A stretch of DNA of 64,000 bases from NCBI RefSeq assembly GCF_004376845.1, contig NZ_SNUW01000004.1:186001-250000 (forward strand). Reading direction: 5' to 3'. The translations under genes were made by a program, and so were the position numbers. Origin of the DNA: Psychromonas algarum. GTDB lineage: Bacteria > Pseudomonadota > Gammaproteobacteria > Enterobacterales > Psychromonadaceae. Numbering within the stretch: the stretch's first letter is position 1; every line of letters starts with the position of its first letter. The notes under the pieces were generated by a model. That model was not told the origin of the DNA, did no database searches, and was given only the letters and a program-made list of their open reading frames with translations. Below, in pieces: positions 16,074 to 24,779 of the stretch.

Positions 16074-16211
16074 AGTCAGCTTTCATTTACGAATAATTTA
16101 ATTAAAAAATATGATTATGTGGTTACGAATTTGGTATATAAGTAACTATATACTTAAGATAAATATATCTATAGCCCTACGCACACCACATTACAAAAAA
16201 AGGTAACAACA

Positions 16212-16847
16212 TTGGACGCTTTTACTTCCAATCTCAACAATAGCTCTGAATTAAGATCTCACCCTTGGACCTCCATGGAAAGTGATCAATCTAACCTTTA
16301 TATTGATTTTAAGAAAAACCCTAAATTAATACGCAAGTCGTTAGAAGATTTAATACCTTTCAAAAAATGGGAGTTTACTGAGTCTTTTTATTCATTAATT
16401 GAATGGATAAACACAACAGGATCGTTATTAGAAAGCAATGATTGTGCTTTTAATGCAGTAGAAGAAAATAATGATAAACAATATCCCTATGCTAAAAAAT
16501 GCAGTGGACGATTAATGATTTTATTTAGAGATATTCCAGAAAATTGCCAGCAAAGAAGTATCAATTGGTTAATGGAGAATATATTGCATACGGTTGTAAG
16601 CACTAAGCCTAACTTTCGAGCTGGTGCAATTTGCTTATCTCAAAATCCAACATGTTATCTTGAGTTAGGAGATCAACCAGATACGGGAGGTATGGGTCAG
16701 CAAGTCACCCTCACCTTCTTTGCTTATGGGAAAAATGAACGCCGCTGTTATGAAAGTATGAATGAAGTCATCAAACATGCCCATTTCTGCTTAAAAAAAG
16801 TGAATGGCAAAATAAAAAATGGAGAGTTAGACGAGATTTATCGTTGA
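16212..16847 (+). CDS. Unrecognised protein, 211 residues
   Basis: I do not recognise a family. The TTG start is supported by an AAAAAAAGGT ribosome site 8 bases upstream; there is no earlier in-frame start. The protein is predicted soluble: no signal peptide or membrane segment, mixed alpha/beta composition, and seven Cys residues, several in the central and C-terminal parts (ESNDC, KKCSG, ENCQQ, AICLS, TCYLE). The most structured segment, about residues 130-190, contains LELGDQPDTGGMGQQVTLTF and looks like the core. Codon use resembles the neighbours. It follows the IS630-type HTH gene by 138 bp on the same strand. Homologues and function need a profile search. Confidence 0.6.
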   Translation: MDAFTSNLNNSSELRSHPWTSMESDQSNLYIDFKKNPKLIRKSLEDLIPFKKWEFTESFYSLIEWINTTGSLLESNDCAFNAVEENNDKQYPYAKKCSGRLMILFRDIPENCQQRSINWLMENILHTVVSTKPNFRAGAICLSQNPTCYLELGDQPDTGGMGQQVTLTFFAYGKNERRCYESMNEVIKHAHFCLKKVNGKIKNGELDEIYR

Positions 16848-16983
16848 AATAAAAAATTAGATTTAATGCGATAATAATCAAGGCCTAAGTATTGTGAGCA
16901 ATTAAATATTTCATAATGATAATGGGGACTTTAAAGATATTCGCTTTTGTAATTTTATTTTTATTTCCAAAGCATTCGCTAGC

Positions 16984-17017
16984 CTACAATACAGGCATCA
17001 TGATGCCTGTATTGTAG
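16984..17017. repeat. Perfect 34-bp palindrome
   Basis: Two 17-bp halves (CTACAATACAGGCATCA and its exact inverse) abut with no spacer. It lies between the unrecognised gene and the tRNA operon terminator. There is no U-tract, so it could act as a protein-binding dyad, an extended stem for convergent transcripts, or a recombination/insertion remnant. Confidence 0.7.
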
Positions 17018-17062
17018 CTTCATTAAGCTACTTACTGTGATTGGTATTATAAATTAAAGACG

Positions 17063-17088
17063 AAAAAAAACCGCAACAAGTGCGGTTT
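17063..17088 (-). terminator. Terminator of the tRNA operon
   Basis: AAACCGCA / TGCGGTTT with a 5-nt loop, and on the minus strand a run of eight T. It begins 10 bp past the CCA end of tRNA-Pro. Confidence 0.85.
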
Positions 17089-17097
17089 CTTTAAATG

Positions 17098-17174
<77 letters not shown>

Positions 17175-17177
17175 AGA

Positions 17178-17254
17178 TGGGGCGAATGACGGGGTTTGAA
17201 CCCGCGACAACCGGAATCACAATCCGGGGCTCTACCAACTGAGCTACATCCGCC
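17178..17254 (-). tRNA. tRNA-His (anticodon GTG)
   Basis: 77 nt including the extra 5' G(-1) that pairs with the discriminator C, the hallmark of tRNA-His. Anticodon stem CCGGA/TCCGG with loop TTGTGAT, and CCA is encoded. Only 3 bp separate it from tRNA-Pro. Confidence 0.97.
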
Positions 17255-17316
17255 ACTATACTCTAAAGAACTGACCTTACTTTAAAAGTAAGCTTAAGCT
17301 ATTGCAATCCGAAATA

Positions 17317-17393
17317 TGGCGCACCCGACAGGAGTCGAACCTGTGGCCTTTGCCTCCGGAGGGCAACGCTCTATCCAGCTGAGCTACGGGTGC
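17317..17393 (-). tRNA. tRNA-Arg (anticodon CCG)
   Basis: 77 nt, acceptor GCACCCG/CGGGTGC, anticodon loop CTCCGGA, encoded CCA. First gene of the operon; matches the position of E. coli argX. Confidence 0.97.
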
Positions 17394-17415
17394 TCACGTC
17401 TTTAGCGTGGCGCGG

Positions 17416-17444
17416 ATAATACTGAAGACTGGAAAATCTGTCTA
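17416..17444 (-). promoter_or_regulatory. Stable-RNA promoter of the tRNA operon
   Basis: Reading the minus strand: TAGACA (17444-17439), exactly 17 bp, TATTAT (17421-17416), then the GC-rich discriminator CCGCGCC. A GC-rich discriminator is the known mark of stringently controlled stable-RNA promoters. The start would be near 17409, about 16 nt before tRNA-Arg. Confidence 0.75.
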
Positions 17445-17601
17445 GTCTTTTTTGTGTTTTTTTTAGCAATTCCTGTTTACTTGCTTAATACCTGAACAAT
17501 TATGACAAAAAACAAAAAAAATAACCTTTTCTTCATTAATTCAAAGGTTTTATTCATTTTCAGATATACTTTAATTAATTGCCTTATAAAGAGTCTCAAC
17601 T

Positions 17602-20118
17602 ATGACCTTAGATCCTACTGTAGATCAAGAACCCAAAATTTATGAACATCCCGTGCCTGACCGTGAGTTTATTTTAGCTTTCATTGAAAAACACGGTAAA
17701 CCTATCACTCGTGATGCCATGTTTAAAGCATTCTCACTAAGTAGTGATGAAGAAGCTGAAGGCCTACGCCGTCGCTTAAAAGCAATGGAACGTGATGGTC
17801 AACTCGTCTGGTGCCGCAATGCGACTTATGGTTTACCCGATAAACTAAACCTAGCTAAAGGTAAAGTGATCGGACATAAAGATGGTTTTGGTTTCTTAAA
17901 AACGGAAGATGATGGTAAAGATCTATTTTTACCAAATCATCAAATGCGTTTCCTATTCCATGGGGACACCATTTTAGCTCAACCAGTGAAAGTCGATTCA
18001 CGCGGTCGCACTGAAGCACGCTTTGTACGCTTATTAGAAGCTCGCAAAGAAACCATCGTTGGTCGTTATTTTGTAGAAGATGGTATTTCATCTGTTGTTC
18101 CTGATGATTCACGTATCAATCAAGAAATATTAATCAGTAAAGATAATAATGGTGGTGCACGCCATGGACAAATTGTGGTTGTTGAAATAATTCAACGCCC
18201 TAAAGCACGCTTTACTGCAACGGGGAAAATCACAGAAGTATTAGGCCAAGATATGGAGCCTGGTATGGAAGTTGAAATTGCATTACGCACACATGATATT
18301 CCTCACGAATGGCCTGAAGGCTTAGATGAAGAACTTAAGCCTTTTGGTGAGTTTGTGCCAGAAGAAGCTAAAAAAGGCCGTGTTGATTTACGCGACTTAC
18401 CATTAGTAACCATTGATGGTGAAGATGCACGTGACTTTGATGATGCGGTATTTTGTCAAAAAGAACCTGATGGTGGATGGCGTTTATGGGTTGCCATTGC
18501 AGACGTAAGTTATTACGTTCGTAAAGGAACCATTTTAGATAAAGAAGCGATTAATCGTGGTAACTCTGTTTATTTCCCAGACCAAGTTATCCCTATGTTA
18601 CCAGAAGTACTTTCAAATGGATTATGTTCATTAAACCCACAAGTTGATCGCTTATGTATGGTCAGTGAAATGGTTATTTCTAAAAATGGACATTTAACTG
18701 ATTACAAATTTTATGAAGCAGTCATGAATTCTCATGCTCGTTTCACTTACACCAAAGTAGCGGCGATTTTACAAGGTGATGAACCTTTACGTGAGCAATA
18801 CAAACCATTAGTACCTCACTTAGAAGAATTAGAGCACCTTTATAAAGCATTCAAAAAAGCACGTCATATTCGTGGTGGTATGGAATTTGAAACATTAGAA
18901 GTACGTTTCTTATTTAATGAAGCACGTAAAATTGATTCAATCGTACCGCTTGTACGTAATGATGCACATAAGATCATTGAAGAATGTATGATCCAAGCAA
19001 ACGTTGCATCAGCACGTTTAATTGGAGCCGCTGATGCAGCTGCTTTATATCGAGTACACGAAACACCAAGCGAAGAAAAATTAGCGAACTTCCGCTCATT
19101 CTTAGCGGAATTAGGGTTAAGCCTAAATGGCGGAGATAAACCTGCTCCACGTGATTATGCAGACTTAGCTGAATCGTTTGCAGATCGTGAAGATAGTGAA
19201 TTATTACAAACCATGTTACTTCGCTCGATGAAACAAGCTGTTTATCAAGATGAAAACCTAGGTCACTTTGGTTTAGCATTAGAAGAGTATGCACATTTCA
19301 CTTCACCAATTCGTCGTTATCCTGATCTTATTTTACATCGTGCGATTAAATATTTAGTTGCTCATCAAGAGAAAGGCCAATTAAAAGCAAAATGGACTGA
19401 AACAGGCGGCTATCATTACCAGCATGATGAAATGGGATACTTAGGTGAACATTGTTCTATGACTGAACGCCGAGCTGATGATGCAACACGTGATGTAGCT
19501 GATGCTTTAAAATGTGAATATATGCAAGATCATATCGGCGACACTATGGTTGGTACTATTGCCGCCGTCACTAACTTCGGTTTCTTTGTGCGTTTAAATG
19601 ATATTCATATCGATGGTCTTGTACATGTTACTGGTTTAGTTTCTGACTACTACATCTTTGATGCCGGTAAACAGACCCTAAAAGGTGAACGTACTGGCCG
19701 TGTTTATCGTATTGGCGATGTATTAGAAGTCAAAGTATTATCGGTTAATTTAGATGATAAGAAAATTGACTTTGAGTTAGCTAATGAGGCTGTTGCAGGA
19801 CAACGCAAACGTGGTCGCACACCAACAGCAAAAAATACTGATCGACCTATTGATAAACGAGCACGCACTAAAGCAGCTCGTCATGATGATAAAAAGCCGC
19901 ATAAAAAAAGTGATCAGCCTATTATTCGAGAGTTAGACAAGCAAACTGAAAAAGAGGCTGCGGCGAATAAGAAAAAAACAACGACGAAAAAGAAACGCCC
20001 TATTAAGCAAGGTGTAAAAAATACGCTTTCGTCTAAAAAGAAAAAGACAACTGCAACCAAAAAAAGTAGACCAGGTAGAGCAGAACGTACGCGTAATAAA
20101 GCGAAAAAATCAGACTAA
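17602..20118 (+). CDS. rnr: Ribonuclease R
   Basis: 838 residues (E. coli 813). RNase R is a processive 3'-5' exoribonuclease that degrades structured RNA and takes part in rRNA quality control and trans-translation. Domains in order: N-terminal helix-turn-helix (about 20-90), two cold-shock domains, the RNB catalytic domain with the metal-binding Asp cluster [13 protein letters not shown] (about 272), an S1 domain (about 645-725, [15 protein letters not shown]), and a strongly basic Lys-rich tail of about 110 residues. The tail is longer than usual and dominated by K, T and R. It precedes rlmB by 117 bp, the usual rnr-rlmB pairing. Confidence 0.97.
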   Translation: MTLDPTVDQEPKIYEHPVPDREFILAFIEKHGKPITRDAMFKAFSLSSDEEAEGLRRRLKAMERDGQLVWCRNATYGLPDKLNLAKGKVIGHKDGFGFLKTEDDGKDLFLPNHQMRFLFHGDTILAQPVKVDSRGRTEARFVRLLEARKETIVGRYFVEDGISSVVPDDSRINQEILISKDNNGGARHGQIVVVEIIQRPKARFTATGKITEVLGQDMEPGMEVEIALRTHDIPHEWPEGLDEELKPFGEFVPEEAKKGRVDLRDLPLVTIDGEDARDFDDAVFCQKEPDGGWRLWVAIADVSYYVRKGTILDKEAINRGNSVYFPDQVIPMLPEVLSNGLCSLNPQVDRLCMVSEMVISKNGHLTDYKFYEAVMNSHARFTYTKVAAILQGDEPLREQYKPLVPHLEELEHLYKAFKKARHIRGGMEFETLEVRFLFNEARKIDSIVPLVRNDAHKIIEECMIQANVASARLIGAADAAALYRVHETPSEEKLANFRSFLAELGLSLNGGDKPAPRDYADLAESFADREDSELLQTMLLRSMKQAVYQDENLGHFGLALEEYAHFTSPIRRYPDLILHRAIKYLVAHQEKGQLKAKWTETGGYHYQHDEMGYLGEHCSMTERRADDATRDVADALKCEYMQDHIGDTMVGTIAAVTNFGFFVRLNDIHIDGLVHVTGLVSDYYIFDAGKQTLKGERTGRVYRIGDVLEVKVLSVNLDDKKIDFELANEAVAGQRKRGRTPTAKNTDRPIDKRARTKAARHDDKKPHKKSDQPIIRELDKQTEKEAAANKKKTTTKKKRPIKQGVKNTLSSKKKKTTATKKSRPGRAERTRNKAKKSD

Positions 20119-20235
20119 ATATAAAGATAAATAATAGCGATGGGATTATTTGTTGAAATGAATGATTGAAATAGAAGCCATTATTCATTAAAACAAAATT
20201 TCATCGTCTATTAATACTGAGATTAGAGAATAAAC

Positions 20236-20988
20236 ATGAGTAAAAGTGAAATTATTTACGGTATGCACGCCGTTGATGCCCTATTAGAAAAACAACCAGA
20301 GCGTGTTATTGAGGTTTATGCCTTAAAAGGGCGAGATGATGAACGATTAAATGCAGTCCTTGATAAAGCTAAAGAATGGGGTGTATCAGTACAATTAATG
20401 CAACGTAAAGCTTTGGATGAAAAGTCAGATGGTGAACAACATCAAGGCATTATTGCTCGCGTTAAAGCAGTTAAAGTACTAACTGACAATGACTTAGAGC
20501 CCATTTTAAATGAATTAAACGTACCACCATTTTTATTAATTTTAGATGGTGTGACAGATCCTCATAACTTAGGTGCTTGTTTACGAAGCGCTGAAGCGGC
20601 TGGTGTTCATGCAGTGATCATCCCTAAAGATAATTCAGCAAGCTTAACACCCGTTGTACGCAAAGTAGCTTGTGGCGCGGCAGAATCTATTCCGCTTATC
20701 CATGTCACTAATTTAGCGCGAGCTATGCGTAGTTTACAAGATAAAGGTATCTGGATTTATGGTACAGCCGGTGAAGCAGAGCAAAGTATTTATGACTGCA
20801 AATTATCTGGCGGTATGGCGCTTGCAATGGGCGCAGAAGGAAAAGGTTTACGCCGTTTAACTCGTGAACATTGTGATGAGCTTATTAAGCTACCAATGGC
20901 AGGTGCGGTATCTAGTTTGAATGTATCTGTAGCGACGGGTATTTGTTTGTTTGAAGTTGTCCGTCAACGCAGAGATAGCGCTGAGTAA
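20236..20988 (+). CDS. rlmB: 23S rRNA (guanosine-2251-2'-O)-methyltransferase
   Basis: 250 residues, SpoU/TrmH (SPOUT) family. It methylates the ribose of G2251 in the P loop of 23S rRNA using S-adenosylmethionine. The three trefoil-knot motifs are visible: [34 protein letters not shown], and the C-terminal [20 protein letters not shown]. The N-terminal substrate domain begins [18 protein letters not shown]. Located just after rnr, as in other gammaproteobacteria. The convergent DUF481 gene ends 20 bp beyond its stop with no clear hairpin between them. Confidence 0.97.
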   Translation: MSKSEIIYGMHAVDALLEKQPERVIEVYALKGRDDERLNAVLDKAKEWGVSVQLMQRKALDEKSDGEQHQGIIARVKAVKVLTDNDLEPILNELNVPPFLLILDGVTDPHNLGACLRSAEAAGVHAVIIPKDNSASLTPVVRKVACGAAESIPLIHVTNLARAMRSLQDKGIWIYGTAGEAEQSIYDCKLSGGMALAMGAEGKGLRRLTREHCDELIKLPMAGAVSSLNVSVATGICLFEVVRQRRDSAE

Positions 20989-21008
20989 AATAAGACTTTT
21001 CTAATAAG

Positions 21009-22355
21009 CTAAAAAGCATACATAATATTAAATCCGGTAGAGACCTCTTGATGAACAGTATCTACCGGTACATTTTGGTTGTACTTATAAGTGGCATCAA
21101 AAATTAAATACAACTGCTTATATATCCGATTTTGCGCTCTAAACTCTGCACTATACACACTATTAGCATGTCCCGATTCAAACACACCTTCTAGTGCAAC
21201 TTGCAAACTATCAGAAACAACCCTTTCATAATTTAAACGAGTTCGAACAATAAATTCATTAACAGAAACAGCATCTTCTCCTGCATTAGGAAGTGCAAAT
21301 TTATAACCAGGCCCTACTTCCATATTAAATTTATGCGTTCGAGTATCAAAGAAAATATGCCCATACCCGGTAGAATAAGTATCTTCTCGTTCGTAGGATG
21401 AGAATTTACTGCGCTGTACATCACTTCGAGCAAAAACTACATTGGTAGGATTTAAATTATAATCTCCTTGTAATTGCCAACGAAACTTATCCGTGGTCAT
21501 CTCTTTATCTTCGGACTCAAACTCAAATTGTAGATCACTGTTGACATTAAACTTATCAACCTCGTCATAATCTAAAATTAATCGGCCAAGTAACCCTTTT
21601 GTCACTTGGTTATCTTGATCATAATTAAAGCCAAATTCGACAGCGCCACTAAAACGTTCAATGTCTGCAATTTGTTCTTCTTTTGAATCAACGGTATCAG
21701 TTTCAATGTGATTACCATTTTCATTATCTTCAACAACTTCAGCTTGAAACACATGCTGCTCTTCTGGAGTTGTTGTAATCGGTGTTTTATTTTTTAATAA
21801 ATCAGGCTTTTGTTCTATCGAACCTTTGATACGGCTAATGGGTGGATTTTCTAAATCGGCTTTTCTACTGCGTTCTTTATCTAACGAATCGGCTAACTGC
21901 TTTTCTCGTTGTTGGCTAGCCGTTAGATACGACTCTTGAATATGAACTTGATTATCTAACGTAGAGACTTGGTCAATCAGACGTTGATTTTCTGCTTTTA
22001 ATCGAGCTAACTCAGCTTGCTGTGATTGCTTTTCTTTTTGTGAGGCTTCTTTTTGTGCTTGTAACTGCTCATTCAATAACGCTATCTGCAATTGATTTTG
22101 CTGCTCTTCAGAAAGTTTATCTTTAGCATTTTCATTATTTAGGGCATCTGTAGAAGAGTTTGATTCATTGGTTATGTCCTCACTTTCCGATAAAGATTTA
22201 TCATGAGTTTGTTCTTCATCTTCAGCTTGAGATTCTGAACTCGCAATCACTTCAGATTCAGGTTTATTCTCTTTAGGATCCATAAATAACCACACATTCG
22301 CACCGAGTACGGCAATGTTGGCCATTAATATGTAAACTAGTCGAGAATTCAGCAA
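21009..22355 (-). CDS. Membrane/coiled-coil protein with DUF481 outer-membrane barrel domain
   Basis: 448 residues. Residues about 5-25 form a hydrophobic segment, either an uncleaved signal anchor or a signal peptide. Residues 30-85 are acidic and Ser/Glu-rich. Residues about 85-170 are a strong Gln/Lys/Glu coiled coil. From about 230 to the end (AYAF-type finish, last residue Phe) the sequence has the DUF481/YdiY pattern: FSGAVEFGFNYD, RWQLQGDYNLNPTNVVFARS, FNMEVGPGYKFALP, FNIMYAF. DUF481 proteins are predicted outer-membrane barrels, so the protein could span the periplasm. The start is TTG with GAG at about -10; a later ATG (residue 12) is possible but has no better ribosome site and would remove the charged N-terminus. 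Function unknown. Confidence 0.75.
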   Translation of the reverse strand: MLNSRLVYILMANIAVLGANVWLFMDPKENKPESEVIASSESQAEDEEQTHDKSLSESEDITNESNSSTDALNNENAKDKLSEEQQNQLQIALLNEQLQAQKEASQKEKQSQQAELARLKAENQRLIDQVSTLDNQVHIQESYLTASQQREKQLADSLDKERSRKADLENPPISRIKGSIEQKPDLLKNKTPITTTPEEQHVFQAEVVEDNENGNHIETDTVDSKEEQIADIERFSGAVEFGFNYDQDNQVTKGLLGRLILDYDEVDKFNVNSDLQFEFESEDKEMTTDKFRWQLQGDYNLNPTNVVFARSDVQRSKFSSYEREDTYSTGYGHIFFDTRTHKFNMEVGPGYKFALPNAGEDAVSVNEFIVRTRLNYERVVSDSLQVALEGVFESGHANSVYSAEFRAQNRIYKQLYLIFDATYKYNQNVPVDTVHQEVSTGFNIMYAF

Positions 22356-22466
22356 ATTAAGCTCATTTATATTGATTCGAAACGGTGTATTTTATGATTT
22401 TACAGTATAGATGCAAACAATAACCGTTAGTTCCAATTATTTTTACATTTATCTTTTCTTTGTTGC

Positions 22467-22495
22467 TTGCTTAAGTTGAAGGTAAATTGTACAAT
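22467..22495 (+). promoter_or_regulatory. Promoter of the rpsF operon
   Basis: TTGCTT (22467-22472), exactly 17 bp, TACAAT (22490-22495), then the GC-rich CTGCCGCC, as expected for a ribosomal-protein promoter. Start near 22502, leaving a leader of about 90 nt. Confidence 0.7.
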
Positions 22496-22530
22496 CTGCC
22501 GCCTTAAATCAGCCACCCTTTTTGTTCCTT

Positions 22531-22565
22531 GCTTCTATTGGTACGGCTGAGCCAAATTAAGAAGC
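22531..22565 (+). promoter_or_regulatory. Leader hairpin of rpsF, possible S6:S18 autoregulatory site
   Basis: GCTTCT/AGAAGC and TTGG/CCAA form a two-part stem with an internal loop and the apical loop TACGGCTGAG. It ends 27 nt before the rpsF start. Many bacterial rpsF leaders bind the S6:S18 complex to repress translation; position and shape suit this role, but I cannot match the known consensus base by base. Confidence 0.4.
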
Positions 22566-22592
22566 TACTAACCCGTAAGGAGCGATTTTTAT

Positions 22593-22988
22593 ATGCGTCA
22601 TTATGAAATCGTATTTATGGTTCACCCAGATCAGAGTGAACAAGTTAATGGTATGATCGAGCGTTACACTACTTCTATCACAGAAGCAGGTGGTACTGTT
22701 CATCGTCTAGAAGACTGGGGCCGTCGTCAACTGGCTTACCCAATCAACAAACTACACAAAGCACACTATGTTCTTATGAATATTGAAGCTGAACAACAAG
22801 TAATCGACGATTTGGAAACTGCTTTCCGTTTCAACGATGCTGTTATTCGTAACATGATCATGCGTACTAAAGCTGCTGTAACTGAAGCATCTGTTGTGGC
22901 TAAAGCAAAAGAAGAACGTGTTGAACGTGCTCCTCGTGCTCCTCGCCCAGAAGTTGAAGCTGCACCTGCTACAGAAGCTGAAGCATAA
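22593..22988 (+). CDS. rpsF: 30S ribosomal protein S6
   Basis: 131 residues. Core matches S6 ([20 protein letters not shown], the [20 protein letters not shown] motif, and [15 protein letters not shown]). S6 pairs with S18 on the 30S platform. The C-terminal tail beyond about residue 100 is rich in Ala, Pro, Arg and Glu; in E. coli the acidic tail receives Glu residues from RimK. Ribosome site TAAGGAG precedes ATG. First gene of rpsF-priB-rpsR-rplI. Confidence 0.98.
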   Translation: MRHYEIVFMVHPDQSEQVNGMIERYTTSITEAGGTVHRLEDWGRRQLAYPINKLHKAHYVLMNIEAEQQVIDDLETAFRFNDAVIRNMIMRTKAAVTEASVVAKAKEERVERAPRAPRPEVEAAPATEAEA

Positions 22989-22996
22989 GAAACTTA

Positions 22997-23302
22997 GTGA
23001 CTGATAACTTTTTGCAACTTACAGGTATCGTAACTGAAAAGCCGATACATAAAACAAGCCCTAGTGGCATTGAACACTGTAATCTGACGATAGAACATCG
23101 TTCAGTGCAAGAAGAAGCTGGATTACCACGCAATACATATTGTTATATGCCAATTGCAACAAGTGGACCGTTAGCAAGTCAGTTGAAGAATAAATTATCG
23201 AAAGGTATGCAAATTAAAGTAAGTGGTTTTATCACTTACCACCAAAGCAAGAGCAATCTTGGTAAATTGGTTCTGCATGCTCAGTACATAGAACAAATTT
23301 AA
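22997..23302 (+). CDS. priB: Primosomal replication protein N
   Basis: 101 residues, OB-fold single-strand DNA-binding protein of the PriA-PriB-DnaT restart primosome. Recognised by length, by the LTGIVTEKPIHKTSPSGIEH start, the CYMPIATSG segment, and by its fixed place between rpsF and rpsR. GTG start 8 bp after the rpsF stop, so translation is probably coupled. Confidence 0.95.
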   Translation: MTDNFLQLTGIVTEKPIHKTSPSGIEHCNLTIEHRSVQEEAGLPRNTYCYMPIATSGPLASQLKNKLSKGMQIKVSGFITYHQSKSNLGKLVLHAQYIEQI

Positions 23303-23539
<237 letters not shown>

Positions 23540-23555
23540 ATAGGAGCTATATATT

Positions 23556-24008
23556 ATGGAAATTATTCTACAAGATACAGTTGCTAACCTTGGTAAACTT
23601 GGCGATAAAGTTAATGTTAAAGCAGGTTACGCACGTAACTTTCTTTTCCCACAGCAAAAAGCTGTTCCAGCAAACAAAGCAAACTTAGAAGCTTTTGAAG
23701 CACGTCGTGCTGAATTAGAAGCTAAGCAAGCTGCTAACCTAGCTGCTGCTCAAGCACGTGGTGAAGCTATCTCTGCATTAGAAGCGGTTGTTATCACTTC
23801 TAAAGCTGGTGATGCTGGTAAACTATTCGGTTCAATCGGTACGCGTGATATTGCTGATGCAATCACTGCTGCTGGTGTACCTGTAGCTAAAAGTGAAGTT
23901 CGTCTTCCTGAAGGCGCTTTACGTTTAACTGGTTCTTACGAGATTACTGTTACAGTACACTCTGACGTAACTTCAGTTGTAAACCTTGATATTGTTGAAG
24001 CTGAGTAA
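23556..24008 (+). CDS. rplI: 50S ribosomal protein L9
   Basis: 150 residues. N-terminal domain ([33 protein letters not shown]), the long connecting helix rich in Ala and Glu (about 40-75), and the C-terminal domain with [12 protein letters not shown]9 binds domain V of 23S rRNA and reaches toward the 30S subunit. AGGAG ribosome site. Last gene of the operon. Confidence 0.98.
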   Translation: MEIILQDTVANLGKLGDKVNVKAGYARNFLFPQQKAVPANKANLEAFEARRAELEAKQAANLAAAQARGEAISALEAVVITSKAGDAGKLFGSIGTRDIADAITAAGVPVAKSEVRLPEGALRLTGSYEITVTVHSDVTSVVNLDIVEAE

Positions 24009-24030
24009 TCAGTAACAATACCTTGATGTT

Positions 24031-24064
24031 AAAAAATACCTGCTTTCGAGCAGGTATTTTTTTA
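24031..24064. terminator. Bidirectional terminator with UUCG tetraloop
   Basis: AAAAAATACCTGCT, loop TTCG, AGCAGGTATTTTTT. A textbook stem with U-tracts on both strands. It ends the rpsF operon and, 15 bp past its stop codon, the response-regulator transcript. Confidence 0.97.
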
Positions 24065-24078
24065 TCTAAAATTTAACT

Positions 24079-24750
24079 TTACGATAAAACAAAGCGATAA
24101 CCTGCACCATAAACAGATTGAATTAAATCTTCTCCTTGGCAAATACCTGCTAATTTTTTTCTAATTTTTTTTATGTGACTATCAATGGTTCTGTAATTCA
24201 CAATACGGTGATCTGAATACATATTTTGCATTAATTGATCACGAGTAAAGATCCTTCCTGGGCTTGCAGTCAAAGGCTTTAATAATTGAAATTCAACGGA
24301 TGTTAATGCAACTTCAAGAGAATTAAAACGAGCAACTAATCTATTTTCATCAAGTATAAAAGCAACATCAGCGCTCCCCTTTGTTGTTTGAGAACGCCTC
24401 ATAACCGTTTTTACTCTTGCCACAACTTCCCTAGGGCTAAATGGCTTACAAATATAATCATCAGCACCAAGCTCTAATCCTAATAACCGATCTATTTCAT
24501 CTACTTTTGCCGTGACCATTAAAATGGGTACAGTAGAAAATTGTCGTATCTCTTTACACAATGTGATGCCATCTTTTCCTGGTAACATAATATCCAGCAG
24601 AATAACCTGAGGTTGATGGGTTTTTACCCACGCAATAACTTGATCACCATGGAAAATCTGATGAGGTTGATATTCGGTTAATTTGAAATAATCCGCTAAC
24701 AAATTCGATAGCTTTACCTCATCTTCCACAATCAAGATTGAATCTGACAC
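24079..24750 (-). CDS. OmpR-family response regulator, BaeR-like
   Basis: 223 residues. Receiver domain with the acidic pair in VEDEVKL, phospho-acceptor Asp near residue 53 in LLDIMLPGKDG, Thr in VTAKVDEIDRLLGLELGAD and Lys in ICKPFSPREVVARV. The last segments strongly resemble BaeR. The C-terminal winged helix follows (about 125-223, ending SVYGAGYRFVLS). It lies 29 bp downstream of its kinase gene, so kinase and regulator are co-transcribed. BaeSR responds to envelope stress and induces efflux and spy-like genes; whether this pair does the same is inference. Target genes may include the adjacent EF-hand gene. Confidence 0.9.
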   Translation of the reverse strand: MSDSILIVEDEVKLSNLLADYFKLTEYQPHQIFHGDQVIAWVKTHQPQVILLDIMLPGKDGITLCKEIRQFSTVPILMVTAKVDEIDRLLGLELGADDYICKPFSPREVVARVKTVMRRSQTTKGSADVAFILDENRLVARFNSLEVALTSVEFQLLKPLTASPGRIFTRDQLMQNMYSDHRIVNYRTIDSHIKKIRKKLAGICQGEDLIQSVYGAGYRFVLS

Positions 24751-24779
24751 CTTGTATTCCTTACTTTTATTTTCTGCGT

